The notes: generated from the sequence alone by a model not told the origin. Positions 8,858 to 20,358 are shown, numbered from the stretch's first letter. The stretch is DNA of 64,000 nucleotides from Galeopsis tetrahit (GCA_963675135.1 OY776126.1:20153195-20217194); one strand, 5' to 3'. Program-made: numbers and translations.

Positions 8858-11464
8858 TCAAACTTCCTCTTTCATCTTAACACCACCAACTTCTTTTGAA
8901 GAAGAAGCATAGTGGTGCTTCTTTGCTTTGTTCTTCATTTTCTTCTTCTTGTCATACCAATCCTTCACTTTCTTCTTTAGAACTTTCGAGCTTGGATCAA
9001 CTCTTTTCTTAACTTTTCTTCCTAGGCCACAAAGAAAGTTAATATTAGTAACACAAGATTTGTTAGAACAATGTGAATCATTAAGAAATTGAGAAGTGGA
9101 GAGTATAGCATTGCTTATGCTTGAGCTTGAGGAATTTTTCATATCCTTCATTACAAATGTCACTTCCTCCTCCTCCACTTTCAACTTGATCTCTCCATCT
9201 TTCACATCAATTGTTGCTCCCCCCGTAGCTAAGAATGGTCTCCCCAAAATCAAAGGAATTTCGGGGTCCTCTTCCATATTCATCACCACAAAATCGGCAT
9301 GAAAGCTAAATTTATCCACTTTCACCACTACATCTTCTACAACCCCCTCCGGGTAAACTATGGAACGATCCGCCAATTGTAGAGTCATGTTTGTTGGCTT
9401 CATACTTCCAAGCTTCAAACGATCATACATTGAGAGTGGCATCAAATTTATGCTAGCTCCAAGATCACAAAGAGCTTTCTTCTTTTCTCCATTGCCCAAC
9501 TCACATACCAATGTGAAGCTCCCGGGATCTTTCAACTTTTGAGGAAGACTCTTTTGGATTAAAGCACTACATTCCATAGGAAGATTCACCGTCTCACATT
9601 CTTCCACTTTTCTTTTCTTTGAAAGAATCTCTTTCATAAATTTTGCATAAGTGGGCATCTCCTCAAGAGCCTCCAAGAAGGGTACATTCACGGTGACTTT
9701 CTTGAAAATTTCAAGAAACTTTCCAAATTTCTCATCGAGCTTCTTTCTCATAAACCGTTGGGGAAATGGTGGTGGAACAAGTGTTTTTGGAACTCCCCAC
9801 CCATCACACTCTATCTTCTCTTCATACTTTGCTTCTCTTGCTTCCTTAGCTTTCTTCCACTTAGGTATCCTTTCTTGTTTCTTCTCTTCTTTCTCCATCT
9901 CTTCTCTTATCCTCATTTCTCCATCTTCGTCTTCATTTGGCATGCTTGGTCCCTCGTATTGAGTGCCACTACGAAGATTAATTGTCATACAATTCTCTCT
10001 AGGATTTGCTTCCGTAGTAGAAGGGAACTTGCCTTTTTGATTTTCACCACTTGAAGAAGCAATTTGGCTCATGTGAAACTCTATGTTTTTCATTTGCTTG
10101 GCCATTGAGAGCATTTGTTCATCCAACCTTTCTATCTTTTGGTTTTGTTGAGCCGTCGTTTGATTGTTTTGAGCTATGAAAGTGGTCAACAAGTCTTCCA
10201 AATGTGGTCTCCCCTCATTGTTTGGTGCACGAGCACCCGGATCAAATCCCGGAGGGAGTGTGAGAGCGGCTTTAGGATTTCCATAAGAGAAGTTTTCATG
10301 CTTCCGAGCATTTGGGTTGTAAGGAGGATTTCCTTGGAATTGGGCTTGAGCATGTTGTTGGAAACGGTTTTGGTTAGGAGCTTGGTTTGGGAAAGGTGGT
10401 TGATGAAAATTTCCTTGAAAATTCCCTTGAGGATATTGGGGCCTTCCCATGTAGTTAGCATCCTCAACTTGGTTCAACATGTTTGGCATCTCCATTCCCC
10501 CACCAAAGTTTTCTCTCCTTTGATTGTTTTCCATCAACTCAACCTTGTCCAAGAGCATCTTGATTGTATCACCCAATGATGTAGAGTTATTCCCAATTTG
10601 AGCAACTCTATTTGGTCTATTTCCATCAATAGGCCAATCGTAGGTGTTTGTAGCAATTGCTTCAATGATTTCCTTTGATACTCTTGCACTTTTTGCAAAC
10701 AATTGCCCACCCGCGGATGCATCAATGTATTGCCTTGAAGAGAGCCCCAATCCATTATAGAAGAAGCTAATCGTTTGCTCTTCCGCAAACCCATGTTGAG
10801 GACATCTCCTCAAAAGACCTTGGAATCTCTCCCATGCACTATAGATGCTTTCATTCTCCCTTTGGAGAAATTGAGTAATCTCGGTCTTGCATTGAAGAGT
10901 CTTGGATGGAGGGAAGAACTTCAATAAGAACCTCTTGCTTAGCTCGTCCCATGTGGTTACTCGGTTGTTGATCATTGAGGTAAGCCATTCCTTAGCTTTA
11001 TCTTTCAAGGTGAAAGAAAAGAGCCTCATCTTCAAAGTGTCCTCATGTACCCCATTGATCTTAACCGTATCCGCATACTCCAAAAATCGGGACAAGTGTT
11101 GATTGGGATCTTCAAGTGGCTCACCCCCAAATTGCCTCTTCTCTAGCATTCGAATTAGACTCGGGCTAATTTCGAAATTGTTGGGCGCAATCGGAGGGCG
11201 CTCGATTCCATCATAGTACCTTTGAACCGGGGGTTCAAAATAATCCCGAATGGTTCTCTCTTCCTCAAGACCGACTCCACCCTCATTCCCCGCTCCAATG
11301 ACTCGGTTGTCGACCGGAGGGTGAATGATGTTTTGATTGTTGTTTTCCGCCATCAATCTCTCTTGTTCAAGTGTTTGATTTCGATCTCGATTTCTTCTTC
11401 GTGCCGTGGCTTCGATCTCCAAATCAATAGGAATAGGATCAATTCCACTTGCTCTTGTGTTCAT
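8858..11464 (-). CDS. Athila-type gag-protease polyprotein
   Basis: An 868-residue uninterrupted ORF, intact from ATG to stop, with the start about 127 bp inside the PBS. A retrotransposon gag domain lies at about residues 100-250 (motif AKEWL, then RFLLKFFPP). A Gln/Asn/Pro-rich linker follows with the phrase FSYGNPKAAL, typical of Athila gag. No CCHC zinc knuckle is seen. The aspartic protease has CDLGAS with its Asp near residue 667 and the later ILGRPFLATG strand. A Lys-rich tail ends the ORF where reverse transcriptase would be expected. Gag would form the particle and the protease would process it. The intact frame despite missing pol suggests recent activity in trans. Confidence 0.9.
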   Translation of the reverse strand: MNTRASGIDPIPIDLEIEATARRRNRDRNQTLEQERLMAENNNQNIIHPPVDNRVIGAGNEGGVGLEEERTIRDYFEPPVQRYYDGIERPPIAPNNFEISPSLIRMLEKRQFGGEPLEDPNQHLSRFLEYADTVKINGVHEDTLKMRLFSFTLKDKAKEWLTSMINNRVTTWDELSKRFLLKFFPPSKTLQCKTEITQFLQRENESIYSAWERFQGLLRRCPQHGFAEEQTISFFYNGLGLSSRQYIDASAGGQLFAKSARVSKEIIEAIATNTYDWPIDGNRPNRVAQIGNNSTSLGDTIKMLLDKVELMENNQRRENFGGGMEMPNMLNQVEDANYMGRPQYPQGNFQGNFHQPPFPNQAPNQNRFQQHAQAQFQGNPPYNPNARKHENFSYGNPKAALTLPPGFDPGARAPNNEGRPHLEDLLTTFIAQNNQTTAQQNQKIERLDEQMLSMAKQMKNIEFHMSQIASSSGENQKGKFPSTTEANPRENCMTINLRSGTQYEGPSMPNEDEDGEMRIREEMEKEEKKQERIPKWKKAKEAREAKYEEKIECDGWGVPKTLVPPPFPQRFMRKKLDEKFGKFLEIFKKVTVNVPFLEALEEMPTYAKFMKEILSKKRKVEECETVNLPMECSALIQKSLPQKLKDPGSFTLVCELGNGEKKKALCDLGASINLMPLSMYDRLKLGSMKPTNMTLQLADRSIVYPEGVVEDVVVKVDKFSFHADFVVMNMEEDPEIPLILGRPFLATGGATIDVKDGEIKLKVEEEEVTFVMKDMKNSSSSSISNAILSTSQFLNDSHCSNKSCVTNINFLCGLGRKVKKRVDPSSKVLKKKVKDWYDKKKKMKNKAKKHHYASSSKEVGGVKMKEEV

Positions 11465-11590
11465 GCACCTATAGAATCAACCAAGTATCAAATTCCAAAG
11501 ACAAGACAAACAAAGAACTTACTAAAAAGAAAAATAAAATCACTAGTACTCAAGACCAACAAACACTAAGTTACTTAAAAACAAAACTAG

Positions 11591-11608
11591 TCCCCGGCAA
11601 CGGCGCCA
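11591..11608 (-). other. Primer binding site, tRNA-Asp type
   Basis: The plus strand reads TCCCCGGCAACGGCGCCA, the 3' end of plant tRNA-Asp including CCA, so the minus strand can pair with it. It lies 6 bp from the end of the 5' LTR. Athila elements are known to use this tRNA. Confidence 0.9.
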
Positions 11609-11614
11609 AAAACT

Positions 11615-13378
11615 TGACACGTATTTTTCAATACTCACCTCTCAAGTGTAAGAGGGTCCTCGTAGTAAAAGTAAGTGCCCGGTTAAATTATCGAACCACG
11701 GGACTAGTATGTGTAAGTAGCCTTAGTGTGCATGTTGTTCTTTGAATATAATGAAAACTCATGTTTTGTGCAATGAAATGTAAATGAAACTCACCAATGA
11801 CAACTAATGACAATCAAATGACTAAGAAAAATACGATAGAAATCAAGTGAGAGAGGTAGTGTTCGGGTGTTCGTCCTTATGTGGAATCGATGTTAAAATT
11901 CAAAGTCTATGTGTACTTCATTGGATGGAATTTGGTAGAAGCAATCTCTAAGGCATATATCATGTGAAGCTCCTAGGATCGAGAGGATGAATAGAAGGTT
12001 TCTTACTCGGGTAATCACACGACTAGGGGGTTCGACTCTACCTAAATTATACTAAACTAATCCCTAGTTATGTTTTTCCACTTGAATACTAACAACCAAG
12101 CTCCTATGGCCTTCTCACTAATCACTTAAAGGTTAATTCAAGCAATTAATGTAGATACATGGGGTTCTAATGAAATTTACCCAACTCTCGTTGCGATAAA
12201 CCAATATTAACTTACTCACTCGATTCCCAATCCTCGATTATACTATCTACCCCGATTAACCAACTCTCGTTGCATTAATTGAGTTTCCAATACAACCTAA
12301 TAATTGAGTTCTTGCAAATAATCTAACAAAACCCATAAACCTAACCAATAAACCTACCAATGAATTCCACAATTAAAATCAATCTAAAACATCAATTCCC
12401 CCACAATTCTATAACACCCAAACACCAATTTGCTTAGCCCATGGCTAATTTAATGAAATTAAGGAAAGCAAATGAGAAATTCAACATACCCATAATAAAT
12501 AACACAAGAATCTTCAATAAAAGTAAAGGTATCACCTCTTTGATTGAAAATGTAGACAAAAACCTTAAAATGCTTCAATGGAGTCTTCAATCCTTACTTG
12601 AAAATGAAATTACAACCCAAAATCTCAATTAAACTAAGGATATCCACTTAATTCTATAGCTAAACTAAGAAAAACGAGCTAAAATGGTGCAAGATGATGA
12701 AATTTGGATATGTAGGGAGCTTGTGTGGCCTCCAATTGCTTCCTCCTTGCAAAAAACGAAAATGGGAGCTTAAATACCCTTCCCAAAATGTTTGGCACGT
12801 GTCCCTAGGTCAAAAGAGAGAGGAGGTGGAATTTTTAGCTGGAGCACGGCCGTGCACGGGGCTCGGCCGAGCTGCCCGTGCCGAAAATCGTGCCCGCGTT
12901 TCTTCACTTCAGGTGCACGGCCGTGCATGTGTCTCGGCCGTGCCCTAGTTACTTTTCTCCTCCGTCGAGCTCGGCCGAGCTCGTGTCTCGGCCGTGCACT
13001 CCCCTTTTTTTGTCTTCAATGCCTAAAATGTCTCGGTTTCGAGCACGTCTTCTCCGAGACGAGTGCTCGGCCGAGCACTCCTCCAGCTTGTTCCTCGTTT
13101 TGCTCATAACTTTCGATCCGGGTGCCCGATCGACTCGATTCTCGTCTCATTTCGACCCTCTTCTTGATGCCTTTCCTGTGGTTGACTCCTTGGATTGATC
13201 CAACGGTTGGATTTCTCGTGATTTGCTTCGAAACTCCTTGCTTTACCTAAAAATCAAACAAGAATGTTCGTGTATCAAATTTTCAAGAATTAACCAACAA
13301 TCACACGATTCTTGCAAGAATAACTTAATATTTAGAGCACAATTCATCCACAAATTCGAGCAATCTCACGACAAATCA
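11615..13378 (-). repeat. 5' LTR of the Athila-like element
   Basis: A 1,764-bp direct repeat of 2855-4601. The GC-rich palindrome array (about 12843-13085) has one extra 17-bp unit compared with the 3' LTR. A TATTTAAG box on the minus strand near 12770-12780 is a plausible core promoter for the element's RNA. Confidence 0.92.
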
Positions 13379-13383
13379 AACTT

Positions 13384-13525
13384 GCGCACGGAGGAGAAGA
13401 AGAGAAGAAGTCAGCTGAAGAGAGGAGGGCACAGATGAGAAGAAGTCACGCTGAAAAAGAGGACGCAGAGGAGAAGAAGAGAAAAAGTCACGCTGAAGAA
13501 GAAGAGGAGACTGGTTACCGGATAA
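13384..13525 (+). repeat. GAAGAAGAGAA-rich imperfect tandem repeat at the insertion flank
   Basis: Three imperfect units of about 50 bp built on GAGAAGAAG and AAGTCACGCTGAA. The flank left of the element ends in ATGGAACTT, and this flank continues in the same frame with no stop until about 13533, so the pre-insertion site had a short Glu/Lys-rich open frame of roughly 50 codons. The composition is low-complexity and no homologue is recognised. Confidence 0.4.
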
Positions 13526-13533
13526 AAACATAA

Positions 13534-16500
13534 GATTTGGTCAAATTGCACCATAAGACTATTGTGAAATATTGTATATAAGTTTTTGGCTTAAAAGATA
13601 TATGAAAAAGTTTAAGTCACACCTATTTAAGTAAATGATTTTATTTTTTTAAATTTGAGCCTGACTCATTAATTAAACAAGTCGAACTTTAATTATAGTG
13701 AAAGTTTTACATAATTTTTTTGAACATTTTGATCGTAATTAATTTAATAGAACTTCATATTATTTTAACTCATTTCTTCTTCTTTTTTTTTTTTTTTTTT
13801 TGACGGGTTTAACTAATTTCTTGCTAATTACACTTTATTATGAGCTAGAAACTCTCCTTTCAACATCTAAACTCTAATTCTAATTTCAGCCACCACCACC
13901 ATCACTTCTGCCCACCGCCACCACTTTCATTGACAAACTTCATCCAAACAAAAAAAATCTCTGATTTTTTTTTAAAATCTTAAAAATCTCAGAATTTTTT
14001 TATTAACTATTGTCGTAAAAAAAATATATTTTTTATTTTTTAACAATACTTGATCGAAAATATATACTCTCGTCGATAATAATTTATCGATGAAAGTAAA
14101 TATGGTTGACTCTTATTAAAAAAAAAAAAAAAAAAGAGTGCACATGCACAGAGCCGTAGAGGGTTTGGTGGGTCTGGGAAAGTGGATGGTGGGCAGTGGG
14201 TGTGGGGAAAGGAAGGAAAAAAAAAGTTGCAGAAAAAAGGTGGAGGTGGAAGATGAATTTTAGAGTTTGTATTTTTTTTTTTAAAGAGATAAATTTAGAT
14301 TTTGGTGTGTGTGTTTAGTAAAGAGATTTTATAGAGAAAATGTTAATTTAGACAATTTATGGAGAGTGCATCTATCATTCTCTTAATTGGAGGTGACAAC
14401 ATTAATCGGGGGAGTACGGTTAGCAAAGCTGGAGGTGCAGATAGCTGTACCCTTTCATTAATTAAATTTTCCAGCAATTGAAGGCCCATTATTGCAGCAG
14501 CCCATTATTCGGCAACGCTTCAGCAGAAAGAAAAAAGTGGTTAACATATGTGGCTAGGAGTGTTATTTTTTTATTTTTTTTTTTGTGTAGAAAATTTATC
14601 TTGAACACTTTTAATTCTATGGTTATATAAATATTTTGAATGATGTTTATGGAATAATTTCTATAGTACCCTTATTTGTATGCTTAATCTCCTTTAAGAG
14701 CATGTTATTATTAGTTATGATAATGTGTAATTTAATTGTTAATTCATATATACTGTTTGAGAAATTATTTCATTAATAGAAATTAAGCACACCACCTAAT
14801 TTATTATGCCTGATCAAAAAAGAAAAAAAAACCTAATTTATTATGAACTTGAAAAGGAGATTAATTGTTAGGAGAGATGGAAATAGTTGTTGGTGCTTTT
14901 TTGGATTGTATGGTGTTTGCTAGGTATAGATACATGCGTATGCTATATTTTTTTGGATTGGAAAATTAACTAATGAATCCAAAATTAATTAATCTTCATT
15001 AGTGATCAATTCTGTAAAATCAAACAACATACCATTTAAATAATATTTTAATCATAAATAGATTCTAAGTATTGCATTTCTAGAATCTATTGCATTTCTC
15101 CTTAATTAATTTTCAATCAGAATTTTGTTATTTTCATTTTACTCGCTTGTTGATTTGGATTGAATTAGTTTTATTTATTTTCTCAGTGACATTTATAGTA
15201 GCATTTAAAATTAGTTTTAGTTTTTAAAACATTTCTTAAAAATCAATTGTATCTACATAGAATTGTGCTAATGAATATCACTTTTAAACTAGCCCCACTA
15301 TTTAGAATCGACTCTTACTTACTGCACCACAATAGACATCGCCTGCTTGTGCCTTGTAGTTGGCTATTTTAGTTGTTGGAAAAAACACGAATAAACTTTA
15401 GTAGGTCAAGTTGTAGGTCCATGTCGGGTAGTCTGATTCATTCTCACCTCTAAGAAAAAAAATACAGTAATATTTTTTATTAAAAAAGTAGTTAAAATAT
15501 CTTTGATGTCCTTAGATGCACACATACACTTTTAGAAACTTATATGAAATATTACACATATAATATTTGCACAAATTAGGAAAAAGGAAGAAAAATTTGT
15601 GGATTGAAAGAGGGTAAGACATATTTTCTCGAAAATTTGTGCAGGTATGTGTTATAAATTTTTAATAAAAATATCTATTTAATCAGATTTGGACCGCAAA
15701 TTTTTCTACCTCTTATTTAAATAGAAGACATAATTTCTTCTCATTCTTCGTTGGAATAAGAAGCTACTTATGGGTAATGGGATTAAAGAACATCAATAAT
15801 ATATCTAAATCATAAATTTATATTTCTAAAAGTGCATTTACTCATTTTAAATTTCTAATTAAGCTGCAAAATCTATCCTAGCATTTGACATCAAATTGAA
15901 AAAAAAAAAAAAAAAAGGACTGCAATATTAATTGACACCTAATATCGTCATAGTCATTGAAAGCTCTATAAACGGTCGGTGAATTTATCTTGATTCTCTA
16001 TAAAATCAAACATGAAAATTGTTGTGTTACATGAAAAATTGATTGAAAAGTACTTTTATGTTTTTTTTTCTCTATATTAAATTTAAAGAGTCGCGAGATA
16101 TATATTCAAACAAATCTATATAATTAATTTACAAAATATTTCATTTCCCAGAAAAAAAATTCAACAATTATATTCCAAATAATTATTCACAACTAAGAGA
16201 ATCAATCTGTTCTTATATTCGAGATATTAATATAATTATATAATGGGCCCCTAAAAATTTAATTACATACGTTACGCATATTCAATATATATTTTGTTAT
16301 AAAAAACCATTTTTGAATTAATAAAATGTGATATCTAATTTTTTTATTCATATCGATATAGTAGTATTTGGCATCAACTGGGTGCAAGAAAATACAATTT
16401 GAGATCAAGCAAGCTCAAGCTTTTTATTCACCTATCAATAAATTTATGTTTTCACGTGATTATAAAGTGCATCTATATATACTTTTTTTTTTTTTCTTTT

Positions 16501-17111
16501 TCTAATAAAAGAGTCAATAATTACTGCACAATTAATACGCAATGAATAAACTCACCAAATTATACACTCTATTAAACTGCCGACAATATGAGTGGAATTC
16601 TTCAACACTATATATTGTGATGCAAAAAATCTAATAAAAATCATATTTCTGGAATATTTTGCTACTGTATAACATACAATTTTAGTTAGAGCTAGACAAA
16701 TCTAGGTTGGTAGCAAGTTCAATAATCCATTTTGTAAGATGTAATTTTTTTTAATTTTTTTTCAAATTGTTTGATTGAATCTATAGAGATGTATTTATAT
16801 ATATGCGATATAATTTATTCTCAAAGTATAAAAATGAAAAAAGGCGTGGAGAGAGGACGATTAAAATAAAAACAAAAAATTGGTAAAATTAAATTGCAAT
16901 ATTTCAAGAAGTCTACATTTGTAGATCTCCTAATGACATGATTAATCCACAAACACAAAAACAATAATTGGATCAATAATCCATGATTAATTATTAGTGA
17001 TTCAAGAAACATGAGGCAACACAATATAAATAACTAGGTGGTTAAATCAAACAAAAAATAAAAACAGCAAGAAAGAAAATATATATAAGTTCAATTTGCA
17101 TAATTCATGAA
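13534..17111. other. AT-rich intergenic DNA
   Basis: No gene is recognised. The segment 14700-15350 loosely resembles 33820-34300 in word order (ACCTAATTTATT, then GATACATG, then a CATTAGTG region), so it is probably a decayed LTR of the same broad Gypsy family. Long T- and A-runs occur near 13783, 14118 and 15898. Confidence 0.5.
14410..14456. mobile_element. Orphan terminus related to the 19.8-31.4 kb Mutator-like element
   Basis: GGGGGAGTAC, GCAAAGCTGGAGG and a following ATAGCTGTACCC align with the right terminus at 31363-31408 (GGGGGGAGTAGAC, ACAAAGCTGGAGGGG, ATAGCCAGGGCC). No matching left terminus was found nearby, so this is a fragment or a strongly decayed relative. Confidence 0.45.
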
Positions 17112-17282
17112 TTAATCTGCCTTAACTTCCTTGGGAGCTTCAGGTGCAACTTTTGGAGCTTCTGGTACAACTTCAGCTTTGGGAGGTTTTTCTTCTTTTT
17201 TCTTGGGTGCAGCTGGTTTGCCTTTCTGAGGCTTCATGAAGCAGAAACATGAGCAACAAGGACACTGGAATAAGAATTTCAT
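17112..17282 (-). CDS. Small Cys-rich, Lys/Pro-rich protein, 56 residues
   Basis: A complete short ORF, start ATG at 17282-17280 and stop TAA at 17114-17112. The N-terminus MKFLFQCPCCSCFCFMKP packs five Cys among aromatic residues. The rest is Lys/Pro/Glu-rich with PEAPK-like repeats. There is no classical signal peptide. A Cys/Phe patch followed by a basic tail suggests attachment to a membrane face by S-acylation; this is inference. I believe similar short plant proteins exist but cannot name a family. A TATA-like box lies about 76 bp upstream and a CT-rich leader precedes the ATG, which support a real gene. The function is unknown. Confidence 0.65.
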   Translation of the reverse strand: MKFLFQCPCCSCFCFMKPQKGKPAAPKKKEEKPPKAEVVPEAPKVAPEAPKEVKAD

Positions 17283-17357
17283 TTTCTCTCAATCTGCACC
17301 TAACAAATGTATCTAGTGAGAGAGAGAGAGTGATAAATTAGCTTTTGCAAAGGCTTT

Positions 17358-17364
17358 CTTATAT
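17358..17364 (-). promoter_or_regulatory. TATA-like box for the 56-residue gene
   Basis: The minus strand reads ATATAAG after GC, about 76 bp before the ATG. A (GA/CT)n run at 17319-17332, typical of plant leaders, lies between box and ATG. The assignment is by position only. Confidence 0.45.
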
Positions 17365-17524
17365 GCATATATTATTTCTTTTATAATAGTATATACTAGT
17401 ATTATTTTTCAACTTTTTTCATTATGGGATTCCATTTTAGTCACTTTCACGAGAAAAAACCCTCCAAGAAAAAAGACAGCAGGGATTTGTGGGCACACAT
17501 GATCAAATGGGCACAAGCTCGTGT

Positions 17525-18037
17525 ATGTCACCCCGAGAAAAAAAATAAAAAATTTACATCCCGTAACTTTCATCTTTCTAAAAAACGTTCCAAGAAAGAT
17601 AAAATTTTAATTTACATCCCATCATTTTGTAAATTGCTTAATTTACATTCAATTTTTATCGGAGACACTAAAATGACGTCGTTTCACTCACGCTTTTGTC
17701 AAGTGCACATAAAAATTATGGAAAATCGACCGAAATTGTATCGTACGTGATCAAACTTGAGTTGTTGTATAGCGTGGAAAAATAATGACCATGTGGATTA
17801 AAAAAATTACAAGTCACTATTTATAATTTGCATATTGAAGAAAATGACGTATATTAACCAATTTACGAAATTATGGTACAAATTTTTTTTTTTTTTTGGG
17901 ACGTAAATTAAGCAATTTACAAAATTATGGGAAGTACGAAATTTTGGGATGTACATTTTTTTTCTTTTTTTGCAACTTTTTTTTTTTTAGAAAAAGTGAA
18001 AGTTACAGGACATAAATAATATTTTTCTCATGTCACA
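17525..18037. mobile_element. Foldback/long-TIR element, about 510 bp
   Basis: The left arm (TTTACATCCCGTAACTTTCA, then TTTCTAAAAAA) is the inverted complement, with mismatches, of the right arm (TTTTTTAGAAAAAGTGAAAG, then TTACAGGACATAAA). Inner parts also pair: AATTTACATCCCATCATTTT against the complement near 17895-17930. Outer ends near GTCACCCCGAGAAAA and TTTTCTCATGTCAC mark the limits. No TSD was resolved. Part of an open frame (17424-17750) runs through the left arm and is taken as spurious. Confidence 0.6.
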
Positions 18038-18039
18038 CC

Positions 18040-19034
18040 TAATTCGTAAAATTAATATCACTTTTCACCCTAGTCGTAGCAGGTATGCAAATTGTTAAAT
18101 TAGAAGGGAACATTTGGTGTAGTTCCACACATTGAAACACACTTAATAAGTGAAGTGGACACATTTGTAGTGAGGTTACACCTCAAAATATTAAATAAGT
18201 ACACATTTTCCCCATTAATGTTAAATCTAGTAATTAAATTAAGTAAAATTTTACACATATGCATCATGAATAAATAAAAACAATAATGTACTACTTCATT
18301 CATTCATTCACCATATACAACACGTAAAATTCGGAAATCAGCCGACAAAGAATTGGCAACATCTATCTCATCTTGTGGGCCAAACAAAATGGCCACCATC
18401 ATGGACTACTTTCTTTTTATTTGTCTCAACTTGAAAAGCTGGCTGGCAAGCATTTGTGAATAAAGTTTATATATTTCATAAAAAGAGATGAATAGAATAG
18501 CCTATACTATATAATTTCTTAACCTACGAACAAAAAAATTAGAAAAAAAAAAAAAAAAAGAGATTATATGGAGATGGGCCATGATGGGAACAAAACCATG
18601 TTCTAAAATAATAAAAATGACAACTATATATCATCAATGGGATGGATGTCACTGCTGTATGGAAAACGATTGTTGCTCGGTTTTTTCAAACGAAACTCAT
18701 CGATATCTTTCATATTGGTATGTTATTAATTTCCTTCATTTATCTTTCGGTTTGTTGTTCTATATAAATTTCTATAAATAAACTTATATTCGTAGAAATA
18801 TTATGTTGGGTTATGGAGTTGATGGACTCAATCTAAAGGAGATTTAGCTAGTTTTCTTTTTTAAAAAAATATTTGCTTGAGAATTGAGTTGATGCCTTCT
18901 AGAGACTTTGTTTGGGGGACTCGTTACATTTTCTATAGTATAAATAACCCTTAATTCATTAATGTATCATTGTGCTACTTTTTTTTTGGGGGAGGGTATC
19001 ATTGTGCTACTATTAAGGCATACAAAATAAGTCA
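18040..19034. other. Intergenic DNA without recognised features
   Basis: AT-rich with a few short open frames that show no known motif or coding-like composition. Confidence 0.5.
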
Positions 19035-19303
19035 TTATTGATGAACTAGGTCAACTTGTCATCACTTTATTCTCTTTTTCTATTTTGAAAATAATATTAT
19101 TCACGTTATCTGTATCTTTCAATATCACTTATTTATTCAAATTGTCATCACTTTAGTAATAAAAAAAATACTTTAATTACAAATGAATCTTACAATATTA
19201 TACTGTGCCCCCAACATATTTATTTTATTAATAAATTAATCAATATTCATTAAAATACGTACTCAGATAAATTGACATAATAAATTTGGACGAGGGAGAA
19301 GTA
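19035..19303. mobile_element. Diverged Stowaway-type MITE
   Basis: Shares ordered words with the copies at 51331-51946 and 56048-56343 (CACTTATTTATTCAAATTGTCA, then CCCCCAACATATTTA, then ATTGACATAATAAA) and ends TTTGGACGAGGGAGAAGTA, a decayed form of the family terminus. The left terminus is eroded. Confidence 0.6.
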
Positions 19304-19470
19304 CTTTTGCAAGCCATTGCAAACATAAAAGTATTTTGTGTCTCTAGTTCCTTTCTTCTTTGGTGTGTCTAGTAAATGTAGAGGGATGTTATCATTGAAA
19401 TCCCCACCTCTGAAACTATGAACTGATGCACTCGCTGATTCGTCTTCCTCATTACGCAACAATAGTTCTT
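19304..19470 (-). other. Exon-like open segment, unidentified
   Basis: The minus strand encodes a continuous stretch with protein-like composition (for example SVHSFRGGDFNDNIPLHLL), unlike the AT-rich frames around it. A stop lies just upstream and a MITE directly downstream. It may be a relic exon or captured gene fragment. I do not recognise the family. Confidence 0.25.
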
Positions 19471-20358
19471 GTTGTCAAGTTTTGAAAAAATCTCAACTCA
19501 TGAAAGAGAATCTGATTCTCTCAACTAAGGAGAGATAAATAAGACGAACTGACATTCGATCTTTAGTGATCGCAAACGAAAAAGGAATAAGCGACACAAA
19601 TAAAATCGCAATGAACTTATGAAAAATAACGAAATTTTGCATAAATAGATTTGATTAAGGAGAGGCAGACAGTGGCCAAAAATTCAAGAAATCGTCGAAG
19701 AAACGATATAATTTTTTTGTACTCGTCTCCATGTAACATGTGTGTAATATATGTCCATACATATGCATATATTAAATGCTTCTTAAAAAAATATATATTA
19801 ATTGGCCCTCGCTATATACCCCTCCAACTCTGTTAAGTATACTCCCCCAATATATACACCACCCTCAAAACGATCTGCGTTAAATGTACTCCCCCCACGA
19901 AATATCTAAAATACCCTTCTACACATTTAATTTATATTATAGATATACTCTCCCATTTAAATGTAAAACCCTAAACCTATTTCTTCTCTCCTCTCTCTCT
20001 CTCTCATATCTCCCTTCTTCCCCAATTCACGCCGCCACGCCGCCGCCGTCCCAACCTCCAATCGGCCGCCGCTACCTTCCCTCCCAGACAAATTCGGGGT
20101 CGCCTCACCTTCTTCCTCCATTATCGCGGCCTCCCTCCACCCCACAAATCGGTCGCGGCCTCCCCCCACCCCAACAATCAGCCGCCGCCTTCCCCTCTCC
20201 CTCCGTTCTTGCTGTTGCCCCCACCCCACCCCAAAAATCGGCGCCGCCTTCCCCTCCCCCTCTACCCTCCATTCTCTCGAGTCTCGACCTTGGCCGCGCG
20301 CCTCTAACCCTCCCCCATCGCCGCCGTCTCCCTTCGGTGTCAGATATATTTTTTTCAA

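Larger units (their letters stand above)
2855..13378 (-). mobile_element. Athila-like LTR retrotransposon lacking pol, complete ends
   Basis: A 10.5-kb Ty3/Gypsy element in minus orientation. Its LTRs (2855-4601 and 11615-13378) start TGACAC and end AAATCA on the plus strand, and both ends are flanked by the 5-bp repeat aactt (2850-2854 and 13379-13383). The PBS matches the 3' end of plant tRNA-Asp and the PPT is a G-run against the 3' LTR. Inside are a gag-protease ORF and an Athila-type second ORF, but no reverse transcriptase, RNase H or integrase. By eye the LTRs differ at about ten positions plus one 17-bp indel in 1.75 kb, so insertion is recent. It must have depended on proteins from another element. 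A gag-keeping defective element of this kind resembles the TR-GAG class. Confidence 0.9.

Noticed and set aside
10115..10579. 154-codon plus-strand ORF
   Set aside because: It lies antisense to the clear gag-protease frame and has no recognisable domain.
11591..11608. Possible tRNA-Asp gene
   Set aside because: Only the last 18 bases match tRNA-Asp, and they lie at the LTR border in the orientation of a primer binding site.
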